From Pinguiococcus pyrenoidosus (lineage: Eukaryota > Sar > Pinguiophyceae > Pinguiochrysidales > Pinguiochrysidaceae), in assembly GCA_019677205.1 (NCBI GenBank), contig JAAMXY010000717.1:1-40894 (forward strand): a DNA stretch of 40,894 nt. Direction: 5' to 3'. This document shows positions 21,428-30,292 of this stretch, in pieces. How positions within the stretch are numbered: the first letter of the stretch is position 1; the number at the start of each line of letters is the position of its first letter. The notes beneath the pieces are model-generated. The model saw only the letters and a program-made list of their open reading frames with translations, was not told where the DNA came from and made no database searches. The translations under genes and the position numbers were made by a program.

Positions 21428-22651
21428 ATGCGGACAGCGTCCGCGAAGGGAGCAGCAATGCTGCTCCTGGCGTTGGCCCTGGAACGGCCGCCAGCATCGC
21501 TGGCTTGGCGCATGCAAAGGGCGAATCCAGACGCCTCGGCGGTGTCTCGCAGGACTCTGGTGCTCACAGGCATCGCTGCGCCCATGCTCCTGCTGCCGAA
21601 GCAGGGAGCAGCGGGGCTCCTGCCGTTCACGAGCAAGGATGAGCCGCCGGCCATGGGAGAGGCCCCGGAGAGGGCTCAGCGGCCGACGCTGATGCGCATC
21701 GAGATGAACACGCCGCCAACGATGCAGCCGTTCTCGCGCACGATGGAGAAGAAAGTGCTGCAAGAGAGCCGCGACATGGATGCGCTGGTGTTCGGCTTGC
21801 ATAGCAAGAGCGGCTCGCCGAAGGACGCGGAACTGGCGGTGAAGACCTTGCAAGAGGGGGCCGTTGATGCGGATAAGAAGCTTGCGCTTGCGCTTGCGAT
21901 GTTCACCCGCGCGCAGCAAGACGCGCTCAACGCCTTCGTTGACAGGCAGGATGGGAACGCAGAGGCTGCGGAGGCCAAGCTGCTGGATGACGTGGTGAAT
22001 AGTGGGATAGACCAGGCGGTGGTTCAAGCACACCTGCCCATCCTCAGATGGGCGCGGCAACGCGGCGTACCGCTGATTGCGGTCGGCATCCCCCCGAGCG
22101 TCCTGCAGTCGATCGAGAAGTCGGGCCTGGATGGCGTCTCGTCGGACGATCGGAACTTCTACGTGCCGGATGCAGATGTCTTTCTGTCCATCGTGCGGCA
22201 GGACGGATTCTCCAACTACGCGCAGAACGTCATTCTAGATGACGAGGGCAGTCGAGATAGCAAGAATACTTTTGCTGCGACAATCTTCCGCCACGAGGGC
22301 ATGGCCTCGGGCGCGGCTAGGTGGCTACGAAAAGCGGACGGCGAGAACCCAAGACAGGTGGTCTTGGTCGCGGACGTCAAGGACGTCGTGTTCGGCTTTG
22401 GCGCCCCGGAGCGGCTCCGGCGGCTCGCGCCTCGAGCGCCCGGTCAACCTCCGAACTCTTTTTATCAGGTCCGGTCGTTCTTGCTGAACCCCACGGCCAA
22501 GGACTCGTGCAGCGACACCACAAGCCTGCGGCTGGCGCTGGGAATCTCGCCGATCTCTATCAAAACGTCGTTTCCTCTCGCAGATTTCGTGAGCTTCTCG
22601 GAAAGCCCTGCTGTGAACCTTCTAACCAGAATGAACCCGCCTTTGAAGTGA
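21428..22651 (+). CDS. ChaN-like (haem-binding/Tiki superfamily) protein, probably plastid
   Basis: Single exon, 407 aa from the ATG at 21428 (the frame opens 13 codons earlier). The start has a hydrophobic helix (MLLLALALERPPASLAW), then SRRTLVLTGIAAPMLLLP, a twin-arginine-type second signal typical of thylakoid-lumen passengers. The core matches the ChaN/DUF399 family: LALAMFTRAQQDALNAFVDR, VVQAHLPILRWARQRGVPLIAVGIPPSVL, and a C-terminal half resembling algal and plant versions. Bacterial ChaN is linked to iron uptake and binds haem; plant homologues are plastid proteins of unclear role. The usual GE-x-H-D motif near the N-terminus of the domain reads FGLHSKS here, so the conserved Glu is missing. 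Function may have diverged, or the family assignment may be loose. It converges on the carboxypeptidase gene, with 32 bp between stop codons. Confidence 0.7.
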   Translation: MRTASAKGAAMLLLALALERPPASLAWRMQRANPDASAVSRRTLVLTGIAAPMLLLPKQGAAGLLPFTSKDEPPAMGEAPERAQRPTLMRIEMNTPPTMQPFSRTMEKKVLQESRDMDALVFGLHSKSGSPKDAELAVKTLQEGAVDADKKLALALAMFTRAQQDALNAFVDRQDGNAEAAEAKLLDDVVNSGIDQAVVQAHLPILRWARQRGVPLIAVGIPPSVLQSIEKSGLDGVSSDDRNFYVPDADVFLSIVRQDGFSNYAQNVILDDEGSRDSKNTFAATIFRHEGMASGAARWLRKADGENPRQVVLVADVKDVVFGFGAPERLRRLAPRAPGQPPNSFYQVRSFLLNPTAKDSCSDTTSLRLALGISPISIKTSFPLADFVSFSESPAVNLLTRMNPPLK

Positions 22652-22683
22652 GCCGACGCAACCGAGGCCGCCCCGTCCCCTTG

Positions 22684-25600
22684 CTAGAAATTTGAACTTG
22701 ATCCTCTATAAGTAGATCCTCCGTACCGGTCCCCGGCGTATCTGCCGCTGCCCAGTGGGGACCGTGGCGCGTCGACGAGGTCGTAGCCCTGCAAGCTAGG
22801 GTAGCNNNNNNNNNNNNNNNNNNNNNNNNNNNNNNNNNNNNNNNNNNGGCAACGCTGTCAGGCTTTCTTTCTTCCAGAGGTGTCCTTTTTGTCTTGAAGC
22901 GACAGCGTACCTGGCCGCCACGGGACATGGCTCCGAGCGCCGCTGGAATGCTCATGTATGTCCCCCGCATCACGTGCTTGCGATACAGAACATACGCAAC
23001 CAGCATGACGCAGATGACGATAGGAAAGAAATATGCTGGCCAAACATGGCCTCGCCCTCCTAGCGAGATGGTGTGAGATAGCATTCCGAGCGTCGACGAG
23101 GCGGTGCTAGACCTCGGAGCAGCTGCGCGTGCACGCGTGTCTGCCCTCGCTGGCTTCAGTCTCCCGCTCTTTCTACTTTCCTCTTCCTCTTCTCCATTCG
23201 TGCTTCGCCTCTCAACGGTATCTTACCTGCGTCGACTGCCGAGGAGGGTCCGTAGATGTGCGCCGTGTCCGTCCTCTCCGTCACCTCCTCGTCGGCTTCA
23301 CGCGAGGAATCCTCTCCTGCCGAACCATCGCTCTCTGACCCAGCCAGGCCCCCTTGCCCGTCTACAGCTTCAGATTGATTGGAAGCGCCAGCGGTGCCCG
23401 ATGGTGCAGGAGAGTCTGCCGGAAGCGTGGCGTTTGCGGGCAAGGTCGAGTTGCTTTGCCCGCTGGAGTTGCTCGCGTCGACGTGGTCGCTCCAGATGGC
23501 CGGCTCGAAGATCCCAAAATCCGGCACCGAGAAATTCAGCGTCGGCGCCGTCGTCGTCGTGTCCAGGCCCGAGACGTAGAAGTCCTTCTCCCGGAAAGCC
23601 TACAGCATCCCGCAGCTGAGCTTCTCTGCTGCCAGGCAAAGTGTGGCCCGTGGAAGGCTTACCTGGCTCTTGTCCGTGATGGACGCGTCTGCAAAAATGG
23701 GGAAAACCCCTTCGTCATAGCTCGGCGAGCAAGGATTGAGGACCACATACGTGCTGCTCGGATCTACGGTCAACGACACGCCGCGAAAGACAAGTTCGTG
23801 AGACTTCTCTGCCTGATGCTCCTTCCATCCTCCGTCATATCACGCATACCTTCCACGACAAGCATGGGGGAACCGTAGAACCACTGCTGCCCCTTGACAC
23901 GATGCTTTCCGTTGCTCAGGGCCTATGCCACGGTCTTGCGTCAGCGAGGGCTGCCTCTGGCAAGCCTTCGACGACCACAGCCTCGGCATCAGCATCTCAC
24001 CTTGTCCCACGCGGGATTGGTGCGCGCGTTCACGATGTGTGACTGCGCGGCCGTGTTTGTCGGTGATGCCTTCTCCGGCACGTCGCCCCAGCTGGCATCC
24101 ACGACGGCTCGGATGCCCAGCAGAACTGGCCGAGGGTCGGACGTGTCGCTGAAGAGCGTGTCCCACGTGTCCAGCGCGATGGATGCGCGCTGATGGTGGC
24201 CGAAGGCCCCTCCCACACTCTCCCACTGCGCAACTGCGTTGGTGATCTTGGCCACCAGCGAGGCATTCACGCTTTCCATTGCGAGCTGCACGTCCGTGCA
24301 GGATGGCTTGGTGCTGTCCTCGCTCGACATGGGCCACGGCATCGCGAAGACCTCCATCTCATTCACCTGTATTGGGCAGCGAGAGATACTTAGCTTCGGC
24401 TTCTTGCCCCCTCGTCAAGACACGGAAGGGGCCCGTCCCCTCACGCGCGGTACCTCGAAGCTCCCCCAAATGGTCCATTCGAGCGTGATGTGCTGATCCT
24501 CCGCTGCCGCGGCTTGAAGGACGATGGGGCGGCCGACTTCGTTGGCCACGACCAACGGGGCTTTGGTGGCATCGACGCTCACTTGCGAGTCGCCTGCGGG
24601 GTCTTTCTCTAGGGGCAGAACTTGGACGATGGGTCTCAGCACGTCCATGTGCATGAAGAAGAGGCGAACGTTTCGGGCGACGTGCCCGTTCCAGGCGGGC
24701 CCCTGCGGACTGAGAAGCTGCCCGGTTTCGCCCAGAGAGTCCGCGATCGGATGCTTGTCGCTCGTCTCGATGAGGAAGAGGAAGCACCGGAGCGTTGCGT
24801 CCTCGTACTCGGTGGATCTGGAGGACGGATAGTCGTCCCACGCCTTGCAAGGCTGCTGGGGCGGTGACTGGCCCTCTGGCGTCAAGGCGTTGTCCCAGCT
24901 GCCCGCGTAAGCCCAGTCCTCCATCCCGCCATTGACGGAGTACACGGTCTGGGCCATTTTCCCCGACCGGTACGGGAGGATAAGCTTCCCTTCGGGGCTC
25001 TGGAAGCTCCCCGCATACTGCGACTCCCCCCGAGCGAGCTCATGCTGGGCGACATCGTCGGGCGAGATGTCCATCTCCGGGTGCGCGCTGGTCTGCTTGT
25101 CGTGGTTGGTGGAGCCCCACTCGTAGCCGATCATCTCCATGCCCGCGTGGAAGGTGAGCGCGACCTGAAAGATGTGCTCCCGGAACAGCTCGTTGACCGA
25201 TCGAGCGGTGATGGTGTGCATGCAGCCTTCGCCCTTGTAGTCGTAGGGAAAGTCGCGGTTGGGATCCAAGCTGTTCTCGGTCCGCCTGTCCTGCGCATAG
25301 CCCAGCGCATTGGTCATGGGCATGACGTAGATCGCCCGCGTGCTCAGCAGCCGATACAGCCACGCCAGCTCCGCATCCGAAAGGTCGTATTCCGCGAGGC
25401 GCTCGCAGCTCTCAGCCTCAGCGCCCGCCTTTGCGCAAGCCGCTCCATACACCAGCAGCTCCGCAGCCTCCAGAGAGGCCACCGGCCCGACGCGCTCGTC
25501 GCCGTGGAGAGCGCCGCTCACGAACGCTTCGGGGAGCTCGGGCGGCTGTGCATCTTCGGAGTACCCGCAGAGGCGCAGAATGAACTGCTTGCATGGCTCT

Positions 25601-25785
25601 CCGTCGCAGGTCCCAGGCGACGCCAGGCCGTAGCGCTCCTGAGCGGTATAGAGCTGTGCGAAGTCCGGGAAATCGGCGGCGAGACGGCTTAGACGATCGC
25701 GGATTTGACTGTAGGTTAGCGGCTCGAACTTGCGGGCGGCCAGGACGGGCAGGCCAAGAGCCGCCAGCCAGCTGAAGGCACGCAT
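22684..25785 (-). CDS. M14 zinc carboxypeptidase, type I membrane protein, interrupted by sequence gap
   Basis: Six exons are visible: 24454-25785, 24001-24366, 23850-23892, 23663-23808, 23227-23599 and 23122 down through the gap to 22684 (about 900 aa). The start is the ATG at 25785, giving signal peptide MRAFSWLAALGLPVLAA. Metallocarboxypeptidase residues are all present: zinc ligands H94 and E97 (HGDE) and H213 (TFHAGME), substrate-binding N176-R177 (DPNRDF), VNGGMEDWAY, and catalytic E340 (LIETSDKHP). It should remove C-terminal residues from secreted or endomembrane peptides, like carboxypeptidase D/M relatives. Beta-rich and Ser/Thr-rich regions follow, then one membrane helix (WPAYFFPIVICVMLVAYVLY, about 23050-22985) and a cytosolic tail. 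Beyond the N gap the frame GYPSLQGYDLVDAPRSPLGS continues to a TAG at 22684 with Tyr-rich wording. Introns are 41 to 108 bp; the 41-bp one (23809-23849) is very short. Confidence 0.8.
22806..22847. other. assembly gap (42 N)
   Basis: The gap lies inside the last exon of the carboxypeptidase gene. The frame before it and the frame of the Tyr-rich tail after it differ, so the true missing length is not 42 unless an intron is hidden there. A length leaving remainder 1 on division by 3 would join them. Confidence 0.9.
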
Positions 25786-26286
25786 GGCCAAGGGCGTACG
25801 CGCCGCTGCGCGACACCAGTGAGTGCCTCGAGATGCTTCTCTTTGCTGCAGTGGCGCCCAAAGGGAGAGAGGGGAGCGAAGGATTCCGCGATAGGTTTTC
25901 CCCTTTTTCCATTTTATTTTAGTATTTAGTATTTTACCAGTATAGAATTGTGTAAAGCGGTTTCATATCTTCTTCTTACCTATTGTACTAAATATAAAGT
26001 AAAACTGAAAATTAAATCTGGATTGCCATGAGACGGACGGATGGACGGGCGGACAGACGGACAGACGGACTCGTCGTTCTTGTTTTGATTTTCGAATTTG
26101 TAGTCTAATTCTGAGTTGAGAATTTGAGGTTTGTTTTTTTTGAAGTTGCAAGTTGAGTTCCCCATGGTGGCGACAACATTTTCCATCTGTCCCGCGCTCA
26201 GAAGTCGCTCAGTGGCTCGCAGATGCACTGCTTATGATACGCGTAGCACAGCTGCTGAGACAAGAAAACAAGAAAAGCCGAGAGAG

Positions 26287-26398
26287 CGCCCCTAGTTTGA
26301 CAGTGCAGTCTTCGTCCGCTGGATTTCGGTTTTCGTTTTTGGATTATGTCCTGAACAAAAGCAAATGCTACAACCAGATCTACTCCAGCTTGATTCCC
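26287..26398. repeat. direct repeat, copy 1 (112 bp)
   Basis: About 93% identical to 26557-26668 (8 mismatches by eye, four clustered). The last 28 bases, beginning ACAACCAGATC, are identical in both copies. Confidence 0.85.
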
Positions 26399-26556
26399 GG
26401 AGGATTTTATTGGTTTTTTTTTTGGCCACGAAGCAACAGCAGCAGCAGCAGCAGGCCGTGAGAAGAAGAGAGAAAAACGCATCACCAGGGGGCTCAAGCT
26501 GTTTGTTGCTTGTTGTGGTGTTGTTTGCGGCTGAACGCAAAAAACCCGAAGATCTC

Positions 26557-26668
26557 CGCCCCTAGTTTGACAATGCAGTCTTCGTCCGCTGGATTTCGGT
26601 TTTCGTTTTTCGATCATGTCCTGAACAAGAGCATGCACTACAACCAGATCTACTCCAGCTTGATTCCT
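26557..26668. repeat. direct repeat, copy 2 (112 bp)
   Basis: It starts exactly 270 bp after copy 1, that is 90 codons, so any frame through one copy is kept in the other. No inverted terminal repeats or target-site duplications are visible around either copy. Confidence 0.85.
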
Positions 26669-27243
26669 GAACGATTTTTGCTGCGATGTTCGGTGCGCAG
26701 CTGCTGTCCGGTGCAAAGATCGCGAAAGTAAAAAGACTAGCCGTTTCCGTCTTACAACGTACGGGATGTACTGTATTTCCTCTGGATCCAACCCCCAAGA
26801 AAGTATAGAATTGAAAATTGAGAATATTTAGTTTTAAATTTAATATTAAAAATACTAAAACTTAATTCAAATTAGGAATTCATGAGAATCCCCAAGTCCG
26901 CGGAGAATCCGCAAATTCAATCCAAGTCTTGAAAAGTCGGTGGTGGTCGTCTCCGAAGGTTCGGGGGACAGACGGATAAATCTTGGCGCGCACCCATCAC
27001 CACCCTCATCACTCCAACGTCAAGCTTCCTATCGCTTTTCCAAATTGCGCGCTGGACGCATCTCGCCTCCGAGCCAATGCGATGGCCGGATCCTGGCAAA
27101 TCCTAGACTCTCGCCATGCAATTTTTCCTGCGCAGCCAATCGTTTCGCTCCGTTTCCGTGCCGCGCACCTCTCAACGACTGCCGCATCTCCCGCGCCACA
27201 CGCCGCCCTCTGGCTCCGTGCGCAGGCCGCGCGGCGCAGCAAG

Positions 27244-28792
27244 ATGGGCAGCTCGAACTCGTCTCCGTCTCGCGGAGCTGGGAGCCTGCGCGCGGCGAAT
27301 GACCCGACCGAGTCCGTGGCGCAAAAGCGCAGCTCGCGCCTGACGGGTCCGCACACGCGGTCGCAGCGCTCGATGCGCACGGACTCGGAGACGTCGGACC
27401 AGGTGCTGGCCGAGCTGTCGGAGCAGATGGAGCGCGTGCAGCGCAGCAACAGCTTCCGCAAGGGCGCGCAGGTGTTCAACAGGTAAACTCGCCCACAACG
27501 GAAACGACGCGGAAGCGAAGCGAAGAGGGCGGGGGCAAGGAGGGGGGATTCACCAAAAACGGAAAGAGGGAAACTCCTCGCCAAAGCCAACGGCCATCAA
27601 AAATGCGCCGCCGAGCTTCCTTCGACTGACCCACGCGCCAACGCATCTCTAGGCCCATCGTGGCAGGCCAGCAGCCCAACGGTAAGACGCCGAGGACGTC
27701 GGCCGCCACGCGCATCCCGCCGCCGCCGGTGACCAGCGTCCAGTCGGACGATTGGGAGGAAGCGCGGCCGACCGGAGACGGCACGCGGCCGACCTCCAAC
27801 ACCCTGGTGGTGGAGGAGCTGCGCCTGGAGAACATCTACCAGGAAGAGACGGATGCGGCGAAGGCGGCCAAGAAGAGCGACGCCAGCGCCGACAAGAAGG
27901 CACAGCGGGAGAGCAAGAGAGCCAGTCGCATCGGCCTGCTTGCCAACAAGTCCGAGGCGCGACCCGCGCCGCGCCCGCCGGCGTCGGAGGTGGATCGCAT
28001 GCCCGGCGATCGCAGGTCTGTGAGGTTGCCGCTGGATCAGAAGCGCTGGAAGAGTGGACCCGGCAGGACCGAAACCGTGGACGTGGCGGGCGCCGAGGCG
28101 GAGCGGACACTACTGACGCCGCCGGGCTCCACTCCGCGGCGCCGCAGCTCGGGGCGCCGCATCAGCTTCACCGAAGACGATTACAAGAGTGAACCGATGA
28201 AGGCGAACCTGGAGGGCGCCCGCTCCAACTCGCTGCAGAGCACGCAGAGCAGCCCCGTGGTGACGATGACCGCGGCGCCGAAGACGCGAAGCCGCAGCAA
28301 CAGCCCTCTCCAGATTGCCGTCATGCACGAACGCTACGAGAAGGCGCTGCCGCGGCACTCGCTCATCATGAATGGCGACCGCGTCCTGCGGAGATCCCTC
28401 GTGGAGCTGGACAGCCCCACGGGATCGCCCGTCAACGCGCTGGGCTTCTTCGACGGGCCGAGCAACTCGGAAGCGGCGGCCATGGCCGAGGGGGAAGAAC
28501 CGGAAGCACTCGTGATCCGCCGGCGGAGCCTCGTGATGCAGCGTGAGAGGGTCGAGGATATTCCGGAGGAGGCGAGCTCAAAGCATTCCTCGCTCAAGGC
28601 CGTGCTGCAGCCGCAGAACAACGACGTCGAGATCAGCCCGGTGGGCGACTTTGCCTTCGACCTCGATGACAACCCGGAAATCAGGGATGCGCTGGTGCGA
28701 AGTCGCGACCGGCAGCGTAGCCGGCCGAACTCGGAAGCCACAGACAAGAGCGACGATGTGCAGCGCAAGGATGTGGCTGACACCAACAACAA

Positions 28793-28833
<41 letters not shown>

Positions 28834-29900
28834 ACAACAACAACAACAGCAACAGCAACAGCGCATTCGCAGCTGCCGCCGCCATCGCAGCGGCAGCAGC
28901 GGCAGGCTGTCCTGGCGAGGCACCTCAGAAGGCGGAGATGGAAATGTTCAGCCGAAGTCGGCAGAGCAGTACGGGCACGGTGAGGCCCTCGGAAGACTTC
29001 AAGACGCTGGCTCTCCATCCGGAGATGCCGCTGATGCTCGAGCCGAGGCGACCGACCGTTGACGAGAACGATGATGAGACGCCGTACTGGGCGGGGCAGG
29101 GCATGGTCGGCGCCTACAGCAACAGCAGCATGCGGATCCTGATCACCGACGATGACGAGAACGTGGCTTCGGGCAGGTCAGGCTCGCCGGAGCCCAAGCA
29201 GATGATGCTCCCGCCGGACGTCTGGAACTATCCCAGGTCCACGCGGAGCCTGAATCTGAGCAGAGCGCGAGTTCAGTCCGCTCCGCAGCGGAGGCGTGCC
29301 TCTGCGGAATCGTCGACCACGGCGATACGAGATAGCAGCAGCTTCTCGTCGCACAAGGTGACGCTCGATGAGGCCATCGAGCAGGGGCTCGAACAGGCCC
29401 GGAAAGCGGGAAGGCTCGTTTCCATCGAGTCCGTCATCGACGACGCGATGCAACGCGAGGACGTGATCCTGCCGAACAGCATGGTGCAGGACAAGTCCAA
29501 GTCATCGACGCAGATGTTCGACGAGTCGTTCGTCGAAGTCCTGTCGCAGGAGCGCAGCCTCTCGACTCTCAGCGTCTCCTTCGATGGGGACGATGGCGAG
29601 GACTCTCAGGAGCACATGTCGCTCAAGTCCTTCACCTACCGACCACCGAAGCCGTGGCTGCACCATCCGTACGCGTCGCAGGTCCACATCCAAAAGAATA
29701 GCGCGCAGAATGACATCCTCACGCTGAACCAGAAACTGGGAATGACCGTACCGAAGGTGCGGATGGGGAAGCAGCTGTCCACGCGGGAGGATTCGGTCCG
29801 CTCCGAGCTGGCTCGTGACTACTCCTTCTACAAGACCATGAGCCGCAAGCGCGGATCGACGGTGCCCGTGTCCCAGAGCAAGCAGGATGTTTTCATCTGA
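27244..29900 (+). CDS. large disordered protein with N-myristoylation signal
   Basis: Exons 27244-27482 and 27653-29900 encode 828 aa; the 170-bp intron has donor GTAAAC and acceptor CTCTAG. The frame is open upstream of 27244, but this Met begins MGSSNSSPSR, a good N-myristoyltransferase substrate (Gly2, Ser6), and lies after CCAAT boxes. No enzyme domain is recognisable. The sequence is rich in Ser, Arg, Glu and Asp, with many RRxS-type basic-Ser motifs (RRRSSGRRISF, RRSLVEL, RRRSLVM) that look like sites for basophilic kinases. A long Asn/Ser run (DNA 28783-28862) passes into an Ala-rich run. The best-ordered part is near the C-terminus: VTLDEAIEQGLEQARKAGRL and ARDYSFYKTMSRKRGSTVP. A membrane-tethered scaffold or kinase substrate is a reasonable guess. 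It converges with the acidic TPR-like gene, which has the same compositional style. Confidence 0.65.
28783..28862 (+). repeat. Asn/Ser-coding AAC/AGC triplet repeat
   Basis: AAC and AGC codons alternate to encode an Asn/Ser tract, followed by GCN codons for Ala. In the other frames the same DNA reads Gln/Ala or Thr/Ala runs, so the frame comes from the whole gene. Confidence 0.9.
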
Positions 29901-30292
29901 GCCGACGTCGACGAATTCGTGGAGAGCGCTGGGATGGTGTGGGATCTTGTGATTGCCTGATCAGATGTGCGTGTCCGAAGCAAGCACAAGGAGAGATGAG
30001 GCCGACGAAGCAAAGCGATGAGCCGACGGGATTGCTTTCTTCCAAGCTGAGTGCATGAGATTATCTGGCGTGTCGTACAAGGCAGCGCGTGCAGGCTGCG
30101 CAGTGGTGATGTCCCTGTCAAACCAAGTCGAGACTTTAGCCGAGTTTAGGAAGATGCAGGAGAGCTTAGGCGCCTGACGGAGCAGGAGAGCTTAGGCGCC
30201 TTACGGAGCAGGAGGAGTATCATTGGAGGCGAAGGAAGCGGAGGATGGAGAGGAGCGTCAAGTTGCAATCTAGCAGCCAACTTCTCTTGTTC
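29901..30292. other. convergent 3' region with 26-bp tandem repeat
   Basis: It lies between the stops of the myristoylated-protein gene and the acidic TPR-like gene. Two 26-bp tandem units (30156-30181 and 30182-30207) differ by one base (CTGACGG versus CTTACGG), with a partial third copy after them. No gene is seen. Confidence 0.6.
30156..30207. repeat. 26-bp tandem repeat, two copies
   Basis: The unit starts GCAGGAGAGCTTAGGCGCCT. Each unit contains the 6-bp palindrome GGCGCC. It sits in the 3' flank shared by two convergent genes. Confidence 0.85.

Larger units (their letters stand above)
25786..27243. other. AT-rich divergent intergenic region with duplicated segment
   Basis: It separates the carboxypeptidase (-) and the myristoylated-protein gene (+). 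Contents: AT-rich runs at 25910-26010 and 26805-26880, GGAC/GGAT-type tetranucleotide repeats at about 26032-26070, a directly repeated 112-bp segment (26287-26398 and 26557-26668), and CCAAT boxes at about 27064 and 27135 that suit the plus-strand gene. A 197-codon minus-strand frame (26198-26791) spans both repeat copies in frame but matches no known protein. Confidence 0.55.

Noticed and set aside
21088-21654. 188-codon minus-strand frame over the ChaN start
   Set aside because: Only its last 50 or so codons are the first TraB exon; the rest is the antisense of the ChaN-like gene.
22560-22805. Carboxypeptidase frame read straight through the N gap
   Set aside because: It gives unstructured sequence overlapping the ChaN 3' end; the other frame gives a coherent tail and a stop before the neighbour.
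28334-28885. Poly-Leu or poly-Cys frames opposite the Asn/Ser repeat
   Set aside because: They are shadows of the AAC/AGC triplet repeat in the myristoylated-protein gene.
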